A DNA stretch of 5,601 bases from Clostridium sp. (GCA_018372555.1 JAHAIU010000194.1:1-5601); one strand, 5' to 3'. Positions 1-5,333 are shown, numbered from the stretch's first letter. The notes: a model not told the origin generated them from the letters alone. A program made the numbers and translations.

Positions 1-47
1 AGTTTATTTCTATCATAAAATGTGTAATAAAGTTTATGATATTATAG

Positions 48-103
48 AAAAGGAGCTATCGCTAGCGGATTTTTTTATCCACTATTGCGACAGCTCCTTT
101 TTT
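48..103 (+). terminator. Long imperfect intrinsic terminator hairpin
   Basis: AAAAGGAGCT (48-57) pairs with AGCTCCTTTT (92-101). After one mismatch TCGC (59-62) pairs with GCGA (87-90), then TAG (63-65) with CTA (82-84) and GGAT (67-70) with ATCC (77-80), around a T-rich loop. A T-run (98-103) follows. The A-run on the 5' side gives the other strand a shorter T-run, so it may work in both directions. It presumably ends a gene lying left of the window; no coding frame is convincing in 1-47. Confidence 0.75.
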
Positions 104-188
104 ATTGTATTTATTTTAATAAAATTATATTTATTATACAGCTTTGTATATATTTATGCTTTAATATAATATATAGACTATATTGTGA

Positions 189-372
189 TGGGCAATCTTT
201 AAAGGAGCAGGTTCTATGACTAAAGTAATACAGAGTTAGAAGACAAAGTATTTACTGAGTGGTTATGAAACTCTGGGTATGAATATGCAGAAGCTCAGAT
301 ATTAAAGTTTATTTAACTTCAAATCCAACTAACTTAGAATTCGAAGTTTGGTTACCTATCAGAAAGAAATAG
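189..372 (+). pseudogene. Decayed C-terminal part of a GyrI-like / AraC effector-binding domain protein
   Basis: Read across three frames, this stretch gives a continuous GyrI-like C-terminus. Frame 1 (189-233) reads WAIFKGAGSMTKVIQ. Frame 2 (233-298) reads ELEDKVFTEWL, stop, NSGYEYAEA. Frame 3 (298-372) reads DIKVYLTSNPTNLEFEVWLPIRKK before TAG, split here as DIKVYLTSNP plus TNLEFEVWLPIRKK. The pattern 'EW(L/F)P.SGYEY...P(D/E)I.VY' followed by 'FE(V/I)W(L/I)PI' is typical of this small-molecule-binding fold, which is found alone or fused to AraC/MerR regulators. Lesions are an apparent one-base loss near 233, an in-frame TGA at 266-268 where proline is expected, and a second one-base loss near 296. 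The N-terminal half or more is absent; a TGA lies just before 189 and sequence upstream is featureless AT-rich DNA. The ATG at 216 with an upstream AAAGGAG is a coincidence inside the old frame and gives only seven codons. The family call comes from remembered motifs. Confidence 0.7.
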
Positions 373-378
373 TAAAAG

Positions 379-406
379 TTGAAATAAAAAATTATATTGT
401 TATAAA
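379..406 (+). promoter_or_regulatory. Candidate promoter for the 49-aa gene
   Basis: TTGAAA (379-384), a 16-nt spacer and TATAAA (401-406) resemble a sigma-A promoter. It lies just after the pseudogene stop and about 70 nt before the small gene's start. In such AT-rich DNA a match of this quality is only suggestive. Confidence 0.4.
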
Positions 407-473
407 TTATAATAAATTTCCCAATAATATTAATGTTAAGTTTATTCTAACAATAATTATCTTTGGAGGGAAT

Positions 474-623
474 ATGAATAGAGAAACTAAAAATGCAGCT
501 TATTCTAGAGCAAAGGAAATGATGATAGCAGGAGAGTCTTGGGATAAGATAATGGAAGAAACAAGATTAAGAGAAAAGGACTTAAAGAAAATTCAATCTA
601 CGGAAATAAGTCCTAAATTCTAA
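474..623 (+). CDS. Small hypothetical protein (49 aa)
   Basis: The frame is open further upstream, but the ATG at 474 is chosen because GGAGGG (465-470) sits just before it. The sequence upstream in that frame overlaps the GyrI pseudogene in another frame and has no ribosome binding site. The 49-residue product is charged and predicted helical. Its core runs 'AKEMMIAGESWDKIMEETRLREKDLKKIQ' in two parts: AKEMMIAGESWDKI (residues 14-27) and MEETRLREKDLKKIQ (27-41). The spacing resembles the small helix-turn-helix-like tail 'A..M...G.....I...TGL....L.KI' that ends many clostridial Rpn/PD-(D/E)XK transposase-like proteins. This is similarity of pattern only. No membrane segment, signal peptide or cysteine is present. 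A perfect hairpin starts right after the stop, so it looks like a complete, separately transcribed unit. It could be a real small protein or a leftover C-terminus that captured a ribosome binding site. I do not recognise a function. Confidence 0.6.
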   Translation: MNRETKNAAYSRAKEMMIAGESWDKIMEETRLREKDLKKIQSTEISPKF

Positions 624-658
624 TTAATTTGGGCTGTCTCACAAACAGCCCAAATTAA
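624..658. terminator. Perfect 14-bp hairpin right after the small gene
   Basis: TTAATTTGGGCTGT (624-637) is exactly complementary to ACAGCCCAAATTAA (645-658), with the 7-nt loop CTCACAA. It begins at the base after the stop codon of the 49-aa gene, which fits a terminator. It lacks a proper T-run on either strand, so termination may be weak or Rho-assisted. GGGCTGTCTCA also resembles inverted-repeat ends of some insertion sequences, so a mobile-element relic is an alternative. Confidence 0.55.
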
Positions 659-935
659 GAATTACTGAAGATGTAGTGCTTGGGACAAGCATACCATATA
701 ATTATGATAAATCTAAATTTTAAAAGTTTAAAATTTTATGGCATTGTAGAAGTAATTTTATTAAAAATGATAAAAATACATAATTCAGATTGGAAATTTA
801 TGTAAAAAGTCTGAAAAGTAAATATTAATTTATAAAACAATTTAGTTAAATAAGAAATATGATAAAAAAGTTATACAAACTTGTGTATAACTTTCATTGA
901 TGTAACAATAGATTAAAGTAAGTAATAATATATAT
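659..935. other. Gene-free AT-rich stretch upstream of the fprA promoter
   Basis: No gene with a start and ribosome binding site is visible on either strand. Positions 661-723 read as a protein-like tail (ITEDVVLGTS then IPYNYDKSKF, stop). There is no start, and the frame opens only within the hairpin at 624-658, so it may be a relic C-terminus. A weak inverted repeat, TTCAGATT (783-790) with AGTCTGAA (807-814), and the hairpin at 867-894 are the other structures seen. Confidence 0.5.
864..894 (-). terminator. 11-bp perfect hairpin, terminator-like on the minus strand
   Basis: AAAGTTATACA (867-877) and TGTATAACTTT (884-894) pair perfectly around a 6-nt loop. The A-run at 864-869 gives a six-T tail on the minus strand, whereas the plus strand continues CATTG after its TTT. 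It would therefore stop minus-strand transcription coming from the fprA leader region, although no minus-strand gene is visible there. Confidence 0.45.
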
Positions 936-964
936 TTGACACTATATTTTTTTTATTTTATAAT
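936..964 (+). promoter_or_regulatory. Consensus sigma-A promoter of fprA
   Basis: TTGACA (936-941), exactly 17 nt, then TATAAT (959-964): both hexamers and the spacing match the vegetative consensus completely. Transcription would start near 971, leaving a leader of about 205 nt before the fprA ATG. A promoter this strong normally needs a repressor; see the overlapping palindrome. A weaker alternative lies nearer the gene: TTGTGG (1112-1117), 16 nt, TATATA (1134-1139). Confidence 0.8.
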
Positions 965-974
965 AATGATTATT
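958..974. promoter_or_regulatory. Putative PerR/Fur-type operator over the fprA -10 and start site
   Basis: AATAAT (962-967), G, ATTATT (969-974) is a perfect 6-1-6 palindrome. Reading from 958, TTATAATAATGATTA matches the PerR box TTATAATnATTATAA at 12 of 14 defined positions. It covers the -10 hexamer and the expected start site, an ideal place for repression. PerR is known to repress flavodiiron protein and rubrerythrin genes in C. acetobutylicum, which fits the gene downstream. AT-rich background lowers specificity, and Fur is possible instead. Confidence 0.55.
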
Positions 975-1175
975 GTTTGAAATTATATTGTTTAAAATTG
1001 AATTTTATGTTTATATAAGATAAGAATTAAAATAAATTAGTAGTAATTTAAAAAAATGTAGTTATTTACTAAGTAATAAAACTATGTATGTATGGGGAAA
1101 CTATGAGTAATTTGTGGTAAAAAATTATATTAATATATACTAAATTATAGAGTGATTGCAAAAAGGAGGATACTA
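971..1175 (+). promoter_or_regulatory. Long fprA leader with a short tandem repeat
   Basis: If the promoter at 936-964 is used, the transcript has a leader of about 205 nt. It starts with two near-identical 13-mers 15 nt apart, ATTGTTTGAAATT (972-984) and ATTGTTTAAAATT (987-999). Further down is the 5-1-5 palindrome TTACTAAGTAA. I see no strong terminator or known riboswitch core. Confidence 0.4.
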
Positions 1176-2375
1176 ATGTTTTGTGTTAGAAAAGTAGTAG
1201 AAGACATTTATTGGGTTGGTGGTAATGATAGGAGACTTGCTTTATTTGAGAATCTTCATCCACTACCAAAGGGTGTTTCATATAATTCATATCTATTATT
1301 AGATGAAAAAACTGTATTATTTGATACTGTAGATTGGTCTATTTCAAGACAATTTTTTGAAAATGTAGAAGCAGTATTAAAAGGTAGAAAATTAGATTAT
1401 TTAGTTGTTAATCACATGGAGCCAGATCATGCTGCATGTATTGAGGAAATAATACTTCGTTATCCAGAAGTGAAAATAATTAGCACTGATAAATCTTTTG
1501 TATTTATGAGACAATTTGGATTTGATACTGATGATAGAATAGAAATTGTAGCTGATGGAGATACTAAATCTTTCGGAAAGCATGAGTTCAAATTTATTAC
1601 TGCACCTATGGTTCACTGGCCAGAGGTTATGGTAAGTTTTGATATGACTACAGGAATACTATTTTCAGCTGATGCTTTTGGAACATTTGGAACATTAGAT
1701 GGAAAACTATTTAATGATGAAGTTAATTTTGAAAGAGATTGGATTGATGAAGCTAGAAGATACTATACTAATATAGTAGGAAAATATGGTCCACATGTAC
1801 AAATTTTATTTAAAAAGATTAAAGATTTAGATATAAAAATGATATGTCCTCTACATGGACCAGTATGGAGAAATAACTTATCATATTTTATTGAAAAATA
1901 TGATAAATGGAGTAAATATGAGCCAGAAGAAGAAGGCGTTATGATAGTTTATTCATCAATGTATGGAAATACTGAATCAGCAGCTAATGTACTTGCAACT
2001 AAATTTGTAGAAAAAGGAATAACTAATTTAGTAATTTATGATGTGTCTAATACTCATGTTTCTACATTAATATCTGAAACATTTAGAGTTAGTCATTTAG
2101 TTATAGCTTCAGTTACTTATAATTCAGGAATATATCCTCCAATGCATAATTACTTAATTGATATGAAGGCATTAAATCTTCAAAAGAGAACAGTTGCATT
2201 AATTGAAAATGGTTCATGGGCTTGCAACACTGGTAAGTTAATTGGAGATTTCTTTGCAGGAATGAAGAATATGACATTATTAGATAATAAGGTAACAGTT
2301 TTATCAGCAATGAATGAAAAAAATGTTGTAGATATGGATGCATTAGTTGATGGTGTTATTGAATCAATGAAATAA
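1176..2375 (+). CDS. fprA: A-type flavodiiron protein (flavoprotein FprA), O2/NO reductase
   Basis: The 399-aa product reduces O2 to water (or NO to N2O) in the cytoplasm of anaerobes, with electrons usually from NADH via a rubredoxin reductase and rubredoxin. The N-terminal metallo-beta-lactamase-like domain (about 1-250) carries the full di-iron ligand set: H80, E82, D84 and H85 in NHMEPDHAA, H147 in MVHWPE, D166 in SADAFG and H227 in PLHGP. The C-terminal flavodoxin domain (about 254-399) has the FMN phosphate loop YSSMYGNTES (259-268). Length and ligand spacing match the family, and no rubredoxin domain is appended, so this is the simple class A form. The ATG at 1176 is chosen over an upstream GTG at 1152 because AGGAGGA (1164-1170) lies 5 nt before it and family proteins begin at this point. 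The gene stands alone between its own promoter and terminator, with no rubredoxin gene adjacent. Regulation by PerR is likely from the operator-like palindrome. Confidence 0.96.
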   Translation: MFCVRKVVEDIYWVGGNDRRLALFENLHPLPKGVSYNSYLLLDEKTVLFDTVDWSISRQFFENVEAVLKGRKLDYLVVNHMEPDHAACIEEIILRYPEVKIISTDKSFVFMRQFGFDTDDRIEIVADGDTKSFGKHEFKFITAPMVHWPEVMVSFDMTTGILFSADAFGTFGTLDGKLFNDEVNFERDWIDEARRYYTNIVGKYGPHVQILFKKIKDLDIKMICPLHGPVWRNNLSYFIEKYDKWSKYEPEEEGVMIVYSSMYGNTESAANVLATKFVEKGITNLVIYDVSNTHVSTLISETFRVSHLVIASVTYNSGIYPPMHNYLIDMKALNLQKRTVALIENGSWACNTGKLIGDFFAGMKNMTLLDNKVTVLSAMNEKNVVDMDALVDGVIESMK

Positions 2376-2387
2376 AGAGTTTAAATT

Positions 2388-2418
2388 AAAATCTGCGGTT
2401 TATATCGCAGATTTTTTT
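2388..2418 (+). terminator. fprA intrinsic terminator
   Basis: AAAATCTGCG (2388-2397) pairs with CGCAGATTTT (2406-2415) around an 8-nt loop, and the T-run continues to 2418. It lies 12 nt after the fprA stop and indicates that fprA is transcribed alone. Confidence 0.9.
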
Positions 2419-2449
2419 ATTCTTTATTAAATTATATTTTTTAAAATCG

Positions 2450-2504
2450 GTGGATAACATTATGAGAGTAGAAAAACTCATAGTCCACGAAGTGGATTTT
2501 TTTT
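2450..2504 (+). promoter_or_regulatory. Attenuator-like element: competing antiterminator and terminator stems
   Basis: A terminator stem AGTCCAC (2482-2488) / GTGGATT (2492-2498, including one G-U pair), with triloop GAA, is followed by T's to 2504. The same TCCAC (2484-2488) can instead pair with GTGGA at 2450-2454. That would enclose a second stem, TATGAG (2461-2466) / CTCATA (2477-2482). The two folds exclude each other, as in transcription attenuators. It lies between the fprA terminator and the membrane protein gene, 83 nt before that start. No ligand-binding core or T-box is seen. It may also be just a second, simple terminator for fprA with a chance repeat. Confidence 0.45.
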
Positions 2505-2587
2505 ATTGAGATAATAGATTTTCATAATATTTATGGATACTTTTTACAAAGATAGGAGTATAATTATGTAATGTAAGAGGTGATTAA

Positions 2588-4297
2588 ATGAAGCGATATA
2601 ATATTATAAAGGTTAAAAATATCTTTTTATCAATGATAAGTTTCCCTTTATTTATAGCAGTTTATATATTAGCAATGTATGAATTATATACATTATGTAG
2701 ATTTGGCAGATATGATAATAATCTTAATATTTTTATTTTATGTTTAGTATTCTTTTTTATATGTTTAGTAATATTTATTACACTAATAATAAAGCAACAG
2801 AGTAATTACCCAAATGAACTTATTGAAAATTTTAGTTTTACAAGTGACTACATTAAGTTAGATGATTATCTTGAAATTGAAATAGATATGGAAGATATAA
2901 AGTCTTTTAAAATAAATAGAAAATATGCTTATATAAAGCTTAAAAATAGAGAAATTATCATTTTGAGTTTTAATAATAAGAGTGAATATGATGTAGTTCA
3001 CTTTAAAGAAATATTACATTCTAAAGAAGAAAAAAGAAGAAAGTCATTAATGAAAACAGTATGGACATGGATATCAATAGTAATAATTATTTTTACTACA
3101 GGCTACTATGGTTTTAAAATTTATAGAACAGCTTTGAACTTTAATGGTAAATTATCTTGGATTTTATTTGAACTTAAAAATGAAAAAAATATAACTCTTA
3201 CTAATAGCAATATATATGAAACTGGAATAGAAGGTATATTTGATGATATTAGTAAAAAGGTAGATTTGCCGGAAACTATGTATATTTCGGATACAGGTTT
3301 AAGTTTAGAGTTTAATAGTAAAGGAGAAATAGAGTCTTTCTATGCATTTATTTATGGTAAAAATGATAAAGATGAAGTTAGTAGTTTCTTAGTAAATTAT
3401 GATATAAATAAATCTAATAAAATAAGAGTAACGCTAGATGGTTATGTGACTCCAGATTTTAATGATGATAAATTGTTAGAACCATTATTTGATACAATGA
3501 AGGTAATTCCTTTAAAAGATACAGTAAGTAAATGGGATTCTAATAAATATGGTATTTTATATTATGGTAAAAGAAGCTTTGGACTTAATACAGATGGTAT
3601 AGTCTATATTGATAATGAAGGTAATACAAATATGCCGAGTATTGCAACATCAGAAGTTATAGGATATACAGTATCAGTATATGTTCCAAATAGAGAAAAG
3701 GAAATTACTCCGTTTAGATATAATTTAGTTGAGGATTTAAATAATGTTAAATCAGCTCCTTTAAACTCAGTTGATAATACTACTAAAAAACCTAGTAGTT
3801 CATCAAATAGGGAAGAACCAGAATTTTATTTAACTGATAAGATTGGATATAGATTAAAAATAGTTGGAGCTGCTGCAGGGAGTAGAGCTTACGCATTGGA
3901 AGTTACTGAAGATGGAGGAAGTAACTTTGAAGTATTAAATGATGATCCGTTCTTAGGTAGATTAGGCGGAGCATATGGAATCTCCTTTATAAATGAAAAA
4001 ATAGGATTTATAGCATTATCTCATAATGGAGGAGATGAAGCTGATTTATATAGAAGTGAAGATGGGGGATTAACATTTACTCAAGTTAATATCCCAATGA
4101 AGGAAGTAGCCTTAGATAGTGGAACGGTGATAGAACCTTTTGATTTTCCAGAAATGCCTTTTGAGGATAATGGAGTACTAAATATGTTAGTTGGTCAAGG
4201 TGCTGATGGTGATTATAATGGAAATAGTGATGCATTATATGAATCAAGGGATAATGGAGTAACTTGGGAGTTTATAAAAGAAGTAAAAGATAATTAA
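2588..4297 (+). CDS. Membrane-anchored protein with PH-like and Asp-box (BNR) regions, function unknown
   Basis: The start at 2588 follows AGAGGTGA (2576-2583). The 569-aa product has TM segments at about 11-34, 46-68 and 157-175. Positive residues at the N-terminus and in KEEKRRKSLMK (147-156) place the N-terminus and residues 69-155 inside. About 390 C-terminal residues are then outside. The inner segment (about 80-145) is beta-strand-rich and ends in a helix, like YcxB/bacterial PH-like domains. The outer part has an unrecognised region (about 180-395), a Ser/Lys-rich linker (397-410) and a C-terminal domain with three Asp-box motifs: TEDGGSNF (440-447), SEDGGLTF (490-497) and SRDNGVTW (553-560). 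Asp-boxes occur in sialidase-like beta-propellers; three are too few for a full propeller and no sialidase catalytic set is evident. A sensor or surface-binding role is inference. A lone TATAAT (2559-2564) without a -35 precedes it. The same frame stays open after the stop (4298-4405). Confidence 0.85.
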   Translation: MKRYNIIKVKNIFLSMISFPLFIAVYILAMYELYTLCRFGRYDNNLNIFILCLVFFFICLVIFITLIIKQQSNYPNELIENFSFTSDYIKLDDYLEIEIDMEDIKSFKINRKYAYIKLKNREIIILSFNNKSEYDVVHFKEILHSKEEKRRKSLMKTVWTWISIVIIIFTTGYYGFKIYRTALNFNGKLSWILFELKNEKNITLTNSNIYETGIEGIFDDISKKVDLPETMYISDTGLSLEFNSKGEIESFYAFIYGKNDKDEVSSFLVNYDINKSNKIRVTLDGYVTPDFNDDKLLEPLFDTMKVIPLKDTVSKWDSNKYGILYYGKRSFGLNTDGIVYIDNEGNTNMPSIATSEVIGYTVSVYVPNREKEITPFRYNLVEDLNNVKSAPLNSVDNTTKKPSSSSNREEPEFYLTDKIGYRLKIVGAAAGSRAYALEVTEDGGSNFEVLNDDPFLGRLGGAYGISFINEKIGFIALSHNGGDEADLYRSEDGGLTFTQVNIPMKEVALDSGTVIEPFDFPEMPFEDNGVLNMLVGQGADGDYNGNSDALYESRDNGVTWEFIKEVKDN

Positions 4298-4408
4298 AGT
4301 CATGAAGAAAAAGTTAAGTTCGTAAATTCGGATTATGGAAGAGTATATGATGATTTATATGAGACTATAGTAAGCAAAGCTACCAAAAGAAAAAATCAGA
4401 CAAGCTGA
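4298..4408 (+). other. Coding-like in-frame tail after the Asp-box gene's stop
   Basis: Directly after the TAA at 4295-4297 the same frame stays open for 36 codons to TGA (4406-4408). It reads SHEEKVKFVNSDYGRVYDDL then YETIVSKATKRKNQTS, which looks like real protein in composition. There is no start codon with a ribosome binding site. It could be a former extension of the upstream gene, the relic of another gene, or chance, since one frame in three would coincide. I do not recognise the sequence. Confidence 0.3.
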
Positions 4409-4673
4409 ATTTCAATAAAACTTAATTCAACACACTGAAATATTTTAAATGTCGAATTACTAGCAAAGATAAATAGACTATGTAAAATAAGCATATGGTG
4501 AAAAATTAGAAGTACTTGGTCAAGCAGTTTTGTGAAACTAGAACTTCTTTTTGTAGCCATTTGTCTTATGGAGCATAGTCTCTTTATCTCTGTAGTTATA
4601 TTGGCATTTTATTATGTTATTGAATTTTCATCTGTTATTAATTCCACAATGAACATCTCATAATTTTTATATC
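4409..4673. other. Intergenic region with degraded coding-like sequence
   Basis: No intact gene is supported here. On the minus strand one frame runs from an ATG at 4656 to a TGA at 4396-4398, interrupted only by TAATAA at 4609-4614. An internal ATG at 4560 gives 54 codons (MATKRSSSFTKLLDQVLLIF at its start), but no ribosome binding site precedes either ATG. The plus strand also has an open, hydrophobic frame (4502-4661). Two overlapping open frames with neither initiated properly suggest decayed sequence. The bidirectional hairpin at 4508-4552 lies inside. Confidence 0.35.
4508..4552. terminator. Candidate bidirectional terminator between convergent genes
   Basis: AGAAGT (4508-4513) pairs with ACTTCT (4543-4548), and an inner stem AGTTT (4526-4530) / AAACT (4535-4539) has the loop TGTG. 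T's run to 4552 on the plus strand, and the A's at 4501-4505 give the minus strand a T-run. It sits between the convergent Asp-box gene and greA, but the stem is interrupted and the case is moderate. Confidence 0.45.
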
Positions 4674-5138
4674 TTATAATATTTCAATAACTTCAACAGT
4701 ATATTTATCTTCAGGAGCTATTACTTCAACAATATCTCCAACTTTCTTTCCTTTAAGTGCTAAGCCTAAATCAGATTCAATACTTATACACATATTTTCA
4801 GGATCAGAATCCATAACTGTTACTAAAGTAACGATGTCTTCAAATCCATCTTCAATGAATTTAATTTTAGCCTTACTATTTATTCCTAGAGTGGAACTAT
4901 CTATTTCATCATCAGCTATAACAGTAGCTGTAGAAATCATATTTAATAAATATTGTATTCTATTATCATTTTCTCTATAGTTAGCACAAGCTTCCTTATA
5001 TTCTGCATTTTCAGATCTATCTCCATGAGCAGCAGCTATGGCTTTTTCTTTAGCAATTTCAGCTCTTTTAACAGTCATTCTATATTCTAATTCTTCTCTT
5101 AACTTTTTTATATTTTCTTCAGTTAGAGTATTATTCAT
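4674..5138 (-). CDS. greA: GreA/GreB-family transcription elongation factor
   Basis: The 154-aa product belongs to the Gre factors, which enter the RNA polymerase secondary channel and stimulate cleavage of backtracked RNA. The N-terminal coiled coil (about 1-75) carries the tip motif AAHGDRSENAEYKEA (36-50). Its acidic pair D40 and E43 corresponds to E. coli GreA D41 and E44, so cleavage activity should be retained. The C-terminal FKBP-like domain (about 82-154) includes LGLALKGKKVGDIVEV (124-139), the family signature. Length is close to the usual 158. On the minus strand AGAGGTGA (5148-5155) lies about 9 nt before the ATG, supporting this start. Residues 105-123 are unlike the usual 'D...G.IS.ESPLG' form, which may mean this is a paralog beside a primary GreA; the gene symbol is therefore tentative. 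Nothing nearby on the minus strand shares an operon with it. Confidence 0.92.
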   Translation of the reverse strand: MNNTLTEENIKKLREELEYRMTVKRAEIAKEKAIAAAHGDRSENAEYKEACANYRENDNRIQYLLNMISTATVIADDEIDSSTLGINSKAKIKFIEDGFEDIVTLVTVMDSDPENMCISIESDLGLALKGKKVGDIVEVIAPEDKYTVEVIEIL

Positions 5139-5174
5139 AATAATTAATCACCTCTTAAAAAATATCATGATAAC

Positions 5175-5203
5175 ATTATATAATATATATAAGAAAAATA
5201 AAA
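5175..5203 (-). promoter_or_regulatory. Weak candidate promoter for greA
   Basis: The minus strand has TATAAT at 5180-5175, with TTTTAT at 5203-5198 as a poor -35 at 17 nt. The start site would lie roughly 30 nt before the greA ATG. Only the -10 is convincing, and the local sequence ATTATATAAT is palindromic, so direction is uncertain. Confidence 0.3.
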
Positions 5204-5333
5204 ATTATTTAATTAGATAAAATGGATATACTATCATTTCTTATGTAAAAGATAGGGTGGAGGCCTCTATTAGTAATAAATAAAAATTTTTACTTTTTAT
5301 AATATACACTTCTTAAATAATGTTTCAAGGCAA
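5204..5333. other. Gene-free stretch upstream of greA
   Basis: No coding frame with a start is seen on either strand. The notable item is a GC-rich spot in otherwise AT-rich DNA: GAGGCCTC (5260-5267), an 8-bp palindrome. It lies inside a small possible hairpin, ATAGGG (5252-5257) / CTCTAT (5265-5270). A lone plus-strand TATAAT lies at 5298-5303 with no matching -35. Confidence 0.35.

Noticed and set aside
216..239. Seven-codon ORF with AAAGGAG and ATG at 216
   Set aside because: It is a piece of the GyrI-like relic (GAGSMTKVIQ) where GGAGCA encodes Gly-Ala; the apparent start is chance.
348..473. N-terminal extension of the small gene from ATG-like start at 348
   Set aside because: It overlaps the GyrI-like relic in another frame, has no ribosome binding site, and is low-complexity AT-rich translation; the ATG at 474 has GGAGGG before it.
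1152..1175. Eight-residue longer fprA start at the GTG at 1152
   Set aside because: It would cover the strong AGGAGGA at 1164-1170 and has no ribosome binding site of its own; family proteins begin near MFCVRKV.
1401..1616. Minus-strand 71-aa ORF inside fprA
   Set aside because: It is a shadow of fprA, with no ribosome binding site and no protein-family character.
2113..2343. Minus-strand 76-aa ORF inside fprA
   Set aside because: Antisense shadow of the flavodoxin domain.
2450..2504. T-box or known riboswitch before the Asp-box gene
   Set aside because: The element is only about 55 nt and has no T-box sequence or recognised aptamer core; only the attenuator-like pairing is supported.
2543..2564. 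TTTACA (2543-2548) with TATAAT (2559-2564) as a promoter for the Asp-box gene
   Set aside because: The spacer is only 10 nt; no acceptable -35 lies 16-18 nt before the TATAAT, so only an isolated -10 can be noted.
5038..5220. Plus-strand 60-aa ORF over the greA start
   Set aside because: Antisense to the conserved GreA coiled coil, then AT-rich intergenic sequence; no ribosome binding site.
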